In this document: one piece after another, positions 51,522 through 58,451 of the stretch
How the letters are laid out: each line of letters opens with the position of its first letter
Numbering within the stretch: the stretch's first letter is position 1
NCBI RefSeq assembly: GCF_033436665.1
Contig: NZ_JAWQFO010000006.1
Location: forward strand, 62,001-126,000
Reading direction: 5' to 3'
DNA length: 64,000 bases
DNA from: JAWQFO01 sp033436665
GTDB taxonomy: Bacteria; Pseudomonadota; Alphaproteobacteria; Rhodobacterales; Rhodobacteraceae
Translations under genes and position numbers: made by a program
Notes under the pieces: model-generated
Databases searched by the model: none
What the model saw: the letters and a program-made list of their open reading frames with translations, nothing else
What the model was told of the DNA's origin: nothing

Positions 51522-52550
51522 GTGCCCGCGCGGTATCATCGCTCGCTGAAGGGGTATGCCCGGGCCGCCTGGAACGGCGTGGGCGACATCGCCGAGGACA
51601 ACCTGATGCTGATCTCGGCCGGGGTGGCGTTCTATTCCATGTTGTCGATCTTTCCCGCGCTTGCGGCGCTGATCGCGGTGCTGAGCCTGATCGCGGACCC
51701 AGAGATCGTGGTCACGCAGATGGAAGACGTGCGCGAGCTGATGCCCAACGACGTCTACGAGATCCTGAACACGCAGATCGTGGGGCTGGTGAACACCAGT
51801 TCCGACACGCTGGGCTGGGCCGGGATCGTGTCGCTGATGGTGGCCATGTGGTCGGCGCGCACCGGGGTCGGGGCGATGATGAACGGGCTCGACACCGTCT
51901 TCGACAATGCGCCGCGCACCAGCCTCAGCCACTACATCCGCGCGCTCTGGCTGACCGGCGCGCTGATCGGGGTCGGGCTGGTGGCGGTGCTGATGGTCAT
52001 CATCATCCCGGTGACGCTGAAATTCGTTCCGCTGGGGTCGGTGACGGCGGCGGTGATCGAGCTGTTGCGCTGGGTTATCGCGATCACCGTGATCTTCATC
52101 GGGATCGGCCTGCTTTACCGGCACGGGCCGAACCGGCACCGGGCGCGCCCGCCGTTCTTCAGCCCAGGGGCGGTCTTCGCGGTGCTGAGCTGGGCGGCGA
52201 TGTCGGTCGCGTTTTCCTTCTACGTGCGCGAGTTCGGCAATTACAACGAGGTCTACGGCTCGATCGGGGCGGTGATCGCGATGCAGGTCTGGCTGTGGCT
52301 CAGCGCGCTGGTGGTGCTGGTGGGCGCGGTACTGAACAACCAGCTCGAGGTGATCCCGAAACCGCTGGCGACCGCCGAGGCGATGGCCCCCGACGTGAGC
52401 CGGCAGGCGCTGAAGGAGGCCGGACGCGCCGGCGACCTGGACGGGTCTACGCGACCGGCGCTGGCCGAGGCGGACATGACCGGCTCGGCCGAGGCTCCCG
52501 AGATCGAGAGCGCCGGCCCGGACGATCGCGCGGCCACGGACCGCGACTGA
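51522..52550 (+). CDS. YihY/virulence factor BrkB family membrane protein
   Basis: A 342-residue inner-membrane protein with about six helices: DNLMLISAGVAFYSMLSIFPALAAL, WSARTGVGAMMNGLDTVFD, RHGPNRHRARPPFFSPG and YGSIGAVIAMQVWLWLSALV. These are signature segments of YihY, once called RNase BN. The function is unclear (transport or envelope). The last ~55 residues are a charged tail. GTG start 1 nt after the PLDc_N gene. Confidence 0.88.
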   Translation: MPARYHRSLKGYARAAWNGVGDIAEDNLMLISAGVAFYSMLSIFPALAALIAVLSLIADPEIVVTQMEDVRELMPNDVYEILNTQIVGLVNTSSDTLGWAGIVSLMVAMWSARTGVGAMMNGLDTVFDNAPRTSLSHYIRALWLTGALIGVGLVAVLMVIIIPVTLKFVPLGSVTAAVIELLRWVIAITVIFIGIGLLYRHGPNRHRARPPFFSPGAVFAVLSWAAMSVAFSFYVREFGNYNEVYGSIGAVIAMQVWLWLSALVVLVGAVLNNQLEVIPKPLATAEAMAPDVSRQALKEAGRAGDLDGSTRPALAEADMTGSAEAPEIESAGPDDRAATDRD

Positions 52551-52553
52551 GGT

Positions 52554-53168
52554 TCAGAAGCTGGGCGGGGTGCAGGCACTGATGACCTCGCACTCCTCGT
52601 CGCTGGTGTTGCGGAACCGGTGCGGCAGGCGGCTGTCGAAGAGATAGCCGTCGCCGGGACCGAGCACGCGGATTTGGCCGTCGACCGTCACTTCGATCTG
52701 GCCGCGGATCACCACGCCTGCCTCTTCCGCCGCGTGGCTGAGGAACTCCGGCCCGGTGTCGGCGCCGGGGGCATAGCGTTCGTGCAGAAGCTGGAGCGAA
52801 TGGTTCTGCGCGTCGCCGAGCTGGCGCAGCGACAGAAGCTGCGCGGCGGCGCCGGCGATCTCGGGCGGGGCGATCTCGGTGAACTCGTCGGCGCGGTAGA
52901 AATGCCTGGGCGCGCTGTCCTCTTCGAGAGTCGCGAAGAATTCCGCGATCGAGATCGGGATTGCGTCGAGCAGGCTCTTGAGAGAGGCGACCGACGGGCT
53001 GGTCTTGTTCTGCTCGATCAGCGAGATCGTTCCGTTGGTCAGCCCGGCGCGGGCGGCCAGCTCGCGCTGCGACAGGCCGCGGGATTCGCGGATCGCCCGC
53101 AGTCTGTTGCCGATGTCCACGCGCGGTGTCCTTCTGGATCGGGGGCGGTCGGCCCGGGGCGGTTGCAT
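52554..53168 (-). CDS. XRE-family regulator with C-terminal cupin (PuuR-like)
   Basis: A 204-residue regulator: helix-turn-helix at about residues 20-75 (LRAIRESRGLSQRELAARAGLTNGTISLIEQ) and a cupin at about 130-200 (HAAEEAGVVIRGQIEVTVDG, GDGYLFDSRLPHRFRN). The same architecture as PuuR, which controls putrescine catabolism. It is divergent from a GABA-type aminotransferase, the enzyme PuuR-like regulators commonly control. Start at ATG 53168; an ATG at 53225 is less likely as it would use up the promoter. Confidence 0.88.
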   Translation of the reverse strand: MQPPRADRPRSRRTPRVDIGNRLRAIRESRGLSQRELAARAGLTNGTISLIEQNKTSPSVASLKSLLDAIPISIAEFFATLEEDSAPRHFYRADEFTEIAPPEIAGAAAQLLSLRQLGDAQNHSLQLLHERYAPGADTGPEFLSHAAEEAGVVIRGQIEVTVDGQIRVLGPGDGYLFDSRLPHRFRNTSDEECEVISACTPPSF

Positions 53169-53218
53169 CAAGGTCCCGCCCGAAAGGGCGCGGTGCGCCG
53201 TTGGGGGCAGAATCACGA

Positions 53219-53270
53219 TTGACAATTAAATTAAACGGAATACTGAGATATTAAACACCCCAAATTCCGT
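53219..53270 (+). promoter_or_regulatory. Promoter and dyad operator of the aminotransferase gene
   Basis: TTGACA at 53219-53224 with TACTGA at 53241-53246 (16-bp spacer) is a plausible promoter in an AT-rich patch. The dyad ACGGAAT (53235-53241) and ATTCCGT (53264-53270) straddles the start region. That fits repression by the divergent XRE-cupin protein. Confidence 0.5.
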
Positions 53271-53289
53271 TCACGAAAGGGAATCGCAG

Positions 53290-54720
53290 ATGACCAGCAC
53301 CGTCAAGTCCACGACCCGCCGGAAGACGACCCGCAAGCCCGCGGCGGCACAGGGCCAGAAGGCCGCGGCTGCCCCGGCGGCCAAGGCGGCGCCGAAGATG
53401 GCGGTTGTCGCTTCGCGCGACGAGAGCAAGACCAACGCCGCGCTGCTGGCGCGCCGCGAGGCGGCTGTGCCGCGCGGGGTGGCCTCGGCCGCACCGGTCT
53501 TTGCCGCCTTTGCCGAGAACGCCGAACTCTGGGATGTCGAGGGACGCCGCTTCATCGATTTCGCGGGGGGCATCGCGGTGCTGAACACCGGCCACCGCCA
53601 TCCCCGGGTGGTCGCCGCCGCCAAGGCGCAGGAGGATCACTTTACCCACACCTCTTTCCAGGTGGTGCCCTACGAAAGCTACGTGGCGCTGGCCGAGAAG
53701 CTGAACGCGCTGGCGCCGGGCGAACACGCCAAGAAGTCGCTGCTGGTGACCACCGGCGCCGAGGCGGTCGAGAACGCGGTCAAGATCGCGCGCGCCGCAA
53801 CGGGCCGTCCGGGTGTGATCGCCTTCAGCGCCGGCTATCACGGGCGCACGCTGATGACGCTGGGCCTGACCGGCAAGGTCTCGCCCTACAAGAAGGACGT
53901 TGGCCCGTTCCCGAGTGACATCTTCCGCGCGCCCTTCCCGTCGGTGCGCGACGGGATCACCGTCGAGGATGCGCTGACCGGGCTGAAGACCCTGTTCCTG
54001 ACCGACGCCCAGCCTGACCGGGTGGCGGCGATCATAATCGAGCCGGTTCTGGGCGAGGGCGGCTACATCCCGGTGCCGACCGAGATGATGCAGGCGCTGC
54101 GCGCGATCTGCGACGAACACGGCATCCTGCTGATCGCCGACGAGATCCAGGCGGGGTTCGGGCGCACCGGCACCTGGTTTGCCATAGAGCATTCCGGCGT
54201 GGTGCCGGACCTGATCACGGTGGCCAAGTCGATGGCGGGCGGTTACCCGGTCGCCGGCGTGATCGGGCGCGCCGAGGTGATGGACGCGCTGGCCCCGGGC
54301 GGGCTGGGCGGCACCTACGGCGGCAACCCGGTGGCCTGCGCCGCGGCGCTGGCGGCGATCGAAGCGATCGAGGCCGAAGGTCTGCTCGCACGCTCGACTG
54401 AGTTGGGCGCGCATTTCCGGGCGCGGTTCGCCGAGATCGGCGCGCGCACGGCGCCCTACCGGATGTGGGACATCCGCGGCCTCGGCGCGATGCTGGCGGT
54501 CGAGTTCGTGACGGATTTCGACAGCGCAGTCCCGGACGCGGCCCTGGCCAAGGCGGTCTGCGCCCATGCGCTGAAGCGCGGTCTGATCCTGCTGGGCTGC
54601 GGCATGCATGGCAACGCGATCCGGATCATGGTGCCGCTGACTGCCTCGGACGCGCTCATCGAGGAAGGGCTCGAGATCTTCGAGGCGGCCCTTGCGGATG
54701 CGGTGGCCGAGCTGGGCTGA
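53290..54720 (+). CDS. gabT: Class III aminotransferase, 4-aminobutyrate type (GabT)
   Basis: A 476-residue PLP enzyme. The core (from about residue 45) has FIDFAGGIAVLNTGHRHP, the cofactor motif LVTTGAEAVENAVKIAR, EPVLGEGGYIPVP, LLIADEIQAGFGRTG and the lysine region LITVAKSMAGGYPV. It transfers the amino group of GABA or similar omega-amino acids to 2-oxoglutarate. Odd point: a ~45-residue basic Ala/Lys tail (TVKSTTRRKTTRKPAAAQ...KAAPK) precedes the core, like histone-H1-type repeats. A ribosome site (AAAGGGA) supports ATG 53290 over the internal ATG 53398. Confidence 0.9.
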   Translation: MTSTVKSTTRRKTTRKPAAAQGQKAAAAPAAKAAPKMAVVASRDESKTNAALLARREAAVPRGVASAAPVFAAFAENAELWDVEGRRFIDFAGGIAVLNTGHRHPRVVAAAKAQEDHFTHTSFQVVPYESYVALAEKLNALAPGEHAKKSLLVTTGAEAVENAVKIARAATGRPGVIAFSAGYHGRTLMTLGLTGKVSPYKKDVGPFPSDIFRAPFPSVRDGITVEDALTGLKTLFLTDAQPDRVAAIIIEPVLGEGGYIPVPTEMMQALRAICDEHGILLIADEIQAGFGRTGTWFAIEHSGVVPDLITVAKSMAGGYPVAGVIGRAEVMDALAPGGLGGTYGGNPVACAAALAAIEAIEAEGLLARSTELGAHFRARFAEIGARTAPYRMWDIRGLGAMLAVEFVTDFDSAVPDAALAKAVCAHALKRGLILLGCGMHGNAIRIMVPLTASDALIEEGLEIFEAALADAVAELG

Positions 54721-54743
54721 CGCGCACCACCGGAGATTTGCGG

Positions 54744-54778
54744 AAACGCGCGGGCGACGGCTCGCGCGTTTTGCTTTT
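54744..54778 (+). terminator. Rho-independent terminator after gabT
   Basis: Arms AACGCGCG (54745-54752) and CGCGCGTT (54763-54770) followed by TTGCTTTT. It lies 24 bp after the gabT stop. Confidence 0.8.
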
Positions 54779-54779
54779 G

Positions 54780-54840
54780 GGGGCGCTGCCCCCGCCGCGG
54801 CTGCGCCGCGACTCCCCCGGGATATTTATGAACCAGAGAA
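54780..54840. repeat. Rhodobacterales-type extragenic GC hairpin with CCCGGGATATTT tail
   Basis: GGGGGCGCTGCCCCC is one hairpin and CCGCGGCTGCGCCGCG another, followed by CCCCGGGATATTTATGAACC. I recall near-identical elements downstream of many genes in this order, so it is probably a dispersed extragenic repeat. This is from memory, as only one copy is in the window. Confidence 0.45.
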
Positions 54841-54885
54841 GGGGCGGGCTTGATCGCCGGGGGCGGGGCGTGCTGGGATCAGCGC

Positions 54886-55305
54886 ATGGGTGAGTTGCGC
54901 GATACGGTCGTGCCGCCGGTGCCGGCGGAGGTTGCGGAAGTCTTCGACCGGATGCCGGAAACGGTGCGGGACCGGCTGCTGGGGATCCGGGCGCTGGTCT
55001 TCGAGGTGGCGGCGGCGCGTCCGGAGGTGGGGCGGATCGCGGAATGCCTGAAATGGGGTCAGCCGGCCTACCTGACGCCCGAGAGCCGGTCGGGCACGAC
55101 GCTGCGGCTGGGTCTCGGCAAGGGTGGCGCGGCGGCGGTGTTCACCCATTGTCAAACCCGTGTGGTGCCCGAGTTTCGGGCGATCTTCCCGGACGCCTTT
55201 GCCTATGACGGCAATCGCGGGGTGCTGTTGCCGGCGGGTGATGCGTTGGACGAGGCGGCCCTGCGGATGCTGATCGGGCGCGCACTGACCTATCACCTGC
55301 GGTGA
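54886..55305 (+). CDS. DUF1801 domain protein
   Basis: A 139-residue protein of the YdhG-like DUF1801 family: VFDRMPETVRDRLLGIRALVF, IAECLKWGQPAYLTPE and a C-terminal lid (LRMLIGRALTYHLR). The function of the family is unknown; some members bind small ligands. I start it at ATG 54886 (MGELRDTVV); an upstream ATG at 54850 would add 12 residues that do not match the family. It is convergent with the next gene. Confidence 0.75.
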   Translation: MGELRDTVVPPVPAEVAEVFDRMPETVRDRLLGIRALVFEVAAARPEVGRIAECLKWGQPAYLTPESRSGTTLRLGLGKGGAAAVFTHCQTRVVPEFRAIFPDAFAYDGNRGVLLPAGDALDEAALRMLIGRALTYHLR

Positions 55306-55306
55306 G

Positions 55307-56932
55307 TCAGTCCTCCATGTCGCGCGGCGCGAAGTTGGCGGCATCGGCGCGGGCCCAGCGTTGCTGGTAATCCGGGGCGACGGAAGGGTCACCGGCCAGC
55401 AGGAACCCGTTCGGCAGGTAGGGGTAGGCCTCGTCGCCGGTGACCATCGTGTTGTCGCGCTGGCGCACCATGAAGTGGCGCGGCAGGAACTGGTGCGGGT
55501 CGGTGAGCCCGGCAGCGCCGGTGATCTCGGCCAGCGCCTTCAGCGTGTTGGTGTGAAAGCGCGCCACGCGCTCGGCCTTGGAGGGGATGTCGAGGGCGCG
55601 CTGGCGCACCGGGTCCTGGGTGGCGACGCCGACCGGGCAATGGTTGGTGTGGCAGGCCTGGGCCTGGATGCAGCCGATGGCGAACATGAAGCCGCGCGCC
55701 GAGTTGCACCAGTCGGCGCCGAGCGCCAAGGCGCGGGCGATATCGAAGGCCGAGACCACCTTGCCGGCGGCGGCGACCTTGATCCGGTCGCGCAGGCCTG
55801 CGCCGCGCAGGGTGTTGTGCACGAAGGTCAGCGCCTCGACCATCGGCATGCCGACATGGTTGGCGAACTCCAGCGGGGCGGCCCCGGTGCCGCCCTCGGT
55901 ACCGTCGACGACGATGAAATCCGGGGTGATGTCGCGTTCGAGCATCGCCTTGACCATGCACATGAACTCGCGCCGGTGGCCGATGCAGAGCTTGAAGCCC
56001 ACCGGCTTGCCGCCCGAAAGACGGCGCAGCTCGGCGATGAAATCAACCAGTTCGAGCGGTGTGGAAAACGCGGAGTGCGCGGGCGGCGAGACGCAGTCGA
56101 CCCCCATCGGTATGCCGCGGGTGCGGGCGATCTCGGGGCTGATCTTGGAGGCCGGCAGCACGCCGCCGTGACCGGGCTTGGCACCCTGGCTGAGCTTGAT
56201 CTCGATCATCCTGACCTGATCGTCGGCGGTGATCTCGGCGAAGCGGTCGGGGTCGAAGCGCCCGTCCTCGGTGCGGCGGCCGAAATAGCCCGAGGCGACC
56301 TGGTAGATCAGATCGCCACCGCCGGCGCGGTGATGGTCCGAGATGCTGCCCTCGCCGGTGTCATGGGCGAAGCGCCCGAGCCTGGCCCCGGTGTTCAGCG
56401 CGCGGATGGCGTTACCGGACAGCGAGCCGAAGCTCATCGCGGAGATGTTGTAGATCGAGGCGCTGTAGGGCTGCGTGCAGCCCGGCCCACCGACCTCGAT
56501 GCGGAAATCGCTGTCCTCGATGTGGATCGGGCGCGCGGAATGGGTGACCCAGGCATAGCCCGCGTCATAGACCCGTTCGCGGGTGCCGAAAGGACGCTTG
56601 TCCTCCTGCCCCTTGGCGCGCTGGTAGACCAGCGAGCGTGTGTCGCGGCTGAACGGTTCCTCGTCCTGGTCGCTTTCGATCAGGTACTGGCGGATCTCGG
56701 GGCGGATGCCTTCGAAGAGAAAGCGCATGTGCCCGAGAACGGGATAGTTGCGCAGGATCGAATGGTGCGGCTGCCAGAGGTCATGCAGGCCGAGCGCGGT
56801 GAGCGCGGCGAAGGCCGCGAGCGGCAGCAGCATCCACGCACCGAGGACAGGCAGGGCGAGGGCGCAGAGCAGGGCGGCGAAGGCAACGCCGGCCAGTGTC
56901 GCGAAACGTGTCAGAGAGCTGAAATCCGGCAT
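55307..56932 (-). CDS. FMN-binding glutamate synthase-like protein (GltS central/FMN domain)
   Basis: A 541-residue protein. Two N-terminal membrane helices (about residues 10-50) are followed by the glutamate-synthase FMN barrel: PYSASIYNISAMSFGSLSGN, IEIKLSQGAKPGHGG, VDGTEGGTGAAPLEF, GADWCNSARGFMFAIGCIQ and the iron-sulfur cysteine run ACHTNHCPVGVATQ. It lacks the glutaminase domain, so it is a stand-alone, membrane-anchored member of unknown substrate. Start at ATG 56932 with GGGAGGA seven bases upstream. Confidence 0.88.
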   Translation of the reverse strand: MPDFSSLTRFATLAGVAFAALLCALALPVLGAWMLLPLAAFAALTALGLHDLWQPHHSILRNYPVLGHMRFLFEGIRPEIRQYLIESDQDEEPFSRDTRSLVYQRAKGQEDKRPFGTRERVYDAGYAWVTHSARPIHIEDSDFRIEVGGPGCTQPYSASIYNISAMSFGSLSGNAIRALNTGARLGRFAHDTGEGSISDHHRAGGGDLIYQVASGYFGRRTEDGRFDPDRFAEITADDQVRMIEIKLSQGAKPGHGGVLPASKISPEIARTRGIPMGVDCVSPPAHSAFSTPLELVDFIAELRRLSGGKPVGFKLCIGHRREFMCMVKAMLERDITPDFIVVDGTEGGTGAAPLEFANHVGMPMVEALTFVHNTLRGAGLRDRIKVAAAGKVVSAFDIARALALGADWCNSARGFMFAIGCIQAQACHTNHCPVGVATQDPVRQRALDIPSKAERVARFHTNTLKALAEITGAAGLTDPHQFLPRHFMVRQRDNTMVTGDEAYPYLPNGFLLAGDPSVAPDYQQRWARADAANFAPRDMED

Positions 56933-57389
56933 GTATCCTCCCAGCGGGCCCGGAGCGGTGCGGCGGCATGGCGACAAGCGCACCCGCCCTTGTTGGATAT
57001 TTTAAACAGCCTTGCCCAGGCGACGGTTCCGGTTCTGCCCGAAGTCGAGGCGAAAGCGACGCGATATGCCGCGAACATCGCCCGGAATTGTGTCTTTTAC
57101 CATAGTGCTTGAACAACGGATCAAAGCCTCCTAGGCTTTCTGCAGGAATCTTGCAGAAGGCACGGTCTGCGTGCATTCGCGGATCCGCTGCGGCGGGTCC
57201 GTTTAAACACAATAGCTTGGGGGAGCGACGTCGCGAGTTCCAATTGATCGGACCCGGTGGCCCCGCATCAGCCTTCCGATCCCGCGCCGCGAAGGCGCGC
57301 GTGCGAAGGCGCAGACGGCACCAAACGTCCGACGCCGGTCCTTCGGGGCCTGCACTTTCCCCGGCTGAAAATTGACAAGGGAGACATCT
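56933..57389. other. Intergenic region with a 21-bp dyad, promoter of the TRAP operon
   Basis: 457 bp without a supported gene. TTCTGCA (57138-57144) and TGCAGAA (57152-57158) form an inverted repeat with a 7-base spacer. TTTAAAC occurs twice, near 57001 and 57202. These may be regulator sites for the TRAP transporter operon or for the divergent FMN-protein gene. No RNA gene is recognised. Confidence 0.4.
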
Positions 57390-58346
57390 ATGCAAATGTT
57401 TAAAATACTCGCCGTTTCCGGTGCGATGATTGCGGGTACCGCCGCGGTCGCGCAGGAGAAGTTCATCACCATCGGCACCGGTGGACAGACAGGCGTCTAC
57501 TTCGTCGTCGGTCAATCGATCTGCCGGCTGGTGAACCGCGACAGCGCCGAGACCGGTCTGAAGTGCACCGCGCCCTCGACCGGCGGCTCGATCGCCAACA
57601 TCAACGCGATCAAGGCCGGCGACATGGATATGGGTGTGGCCCAGTCCGACTGGCAGTACCATGCCTATAACGGCTCGTCCGAGTTCGAGGGCGACAAGTT
57701 CGACAAGCTGCGCGCCGTCTTCTCGGTGCATGGCGAGCCCTTCAACGTGATCGCACGCGCGGATTCGGGCATCGAGAGCTTCGAGGACCTCAAGGGCAAG
57801 CGTGTGAACGTCGGCAACCCCGGCTCGGGCCAGCGTGCGACGATGGAAGTCGTGCTGAACGAGATGGGCTGGAGCATGGACGACTTCTCGCTCGCCTCCG
57901 AGCTGAAGCCGGCCGAGCAGTCGGCGGCGCTCGGCGACAACAAGGTCGACGCGATCATCTACACCGTGGGCCACCCGAACGGGTCGATCCAGGAAGCGAC
58001 GTCGACGGTGGACTCGCGCCTGGTGCCGGTGACCGGCGAGGCCATCGACAAGCTGGTCTCGGAAAACCCCTACTACGCCAAGGCGACCGTGCCGGGCGGC
58101 ATGTACGCGGGCAATGACGCGGACGTCGAGACTTTCGGGGTCAAGGCAACCTTCGTGACTTCGGCGGACGTGCCGGACGAGGTGGTCTATGAAGTCGTGA
58201 AAGCGGTCTTCGAGAACTTCGACCGCTTCAAGAAGCTGCACCCAGCCTTCGCCAACCTCACCGAAGAGGAAATGATCAAGGACGGGCTTTCGGCTCCGCT
58301 GCATCCGGGCGCCGAGATGTACTACAAGGAAAAGGGCTGGATGTAA
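57390..58346 (+). CDS. TRAP transporter substrate-binding protein, TAXI family
   Basis: A 318-residue periplasmic protein: signal peptide (MQMFKILAVSGAMIAGTAAVA), then FITIGTGGQTGVYFVVGQSI, LKCTAPSTGGSIANINAI and the later NPGSGQRATMEVVL, the TAXI-family signature. It brings its ligand, often glutamate or another carboxylate, to the fused permease downstream. AAGGGAGA ribosome site before ATG 57390. A perfect 12-bp hairpin follows the gene. Confidence 0.93.
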   Translation: MQMFKILAVSGAMIAGTAAVAQEKFITIGTGGQTGVYFVVGQSICRLVNRDSAETGLKCTAPSTGGSIANINAIKAGDMDMGVAQSDWQYHAYNGSSEFEGDKFDKLRAVFSVHGEPFNVIARADSGIESFEDLKGKRVNVGNPGSGQRATMEVVLNEMGWSMDDFSLASELKPAEQSAALGDNKVDAIIYTVGHPNGSIQEATSTVDSRLVPVTGEAIDKLVSENPYYAKATVPGGMYAGNDADVETFGVKATFVTSADVPDEVVYEVVKAVFENFDRFKKLHPAFANLTEEEMIKDGLSAPLHPGAEMYYKEKGWM

Positions 58347-58366
58347 TCCGGTCACGCTTCTGACAG

Positions 58367-58395
58367 GCGCGGCGGCGGGACATCCGCCGCCGCGC
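58367..58395 (+). promoter_or_regulatory. Perfect 12-bp hairpin between TRAP binding protein and permease
   Basis: GCGCGGCGGCGG and CCGCCGCCGCGC with loop GACAT. No T-run follows. Its place 21 bp after the binding-protein gene suggests mRNA stabilisation or attenuation to keep the binding protein in excess. Confidence 0.6.
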
Positions 58396-58451
58396 AAGGA
58401 TCAAACAGGGCCGCGAAAGCCGGAACAGGCTGGCGGGCAGGGGGACCAGAC

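Noticed and set aside
57138..57158. A terminator or small RNA in the 56.9-57.4 kb gap
   Set aside because: The dyad has no T-run and a 7-base spacer, so it looks like a protein-binding site. No RNA fold could be supported by eye.
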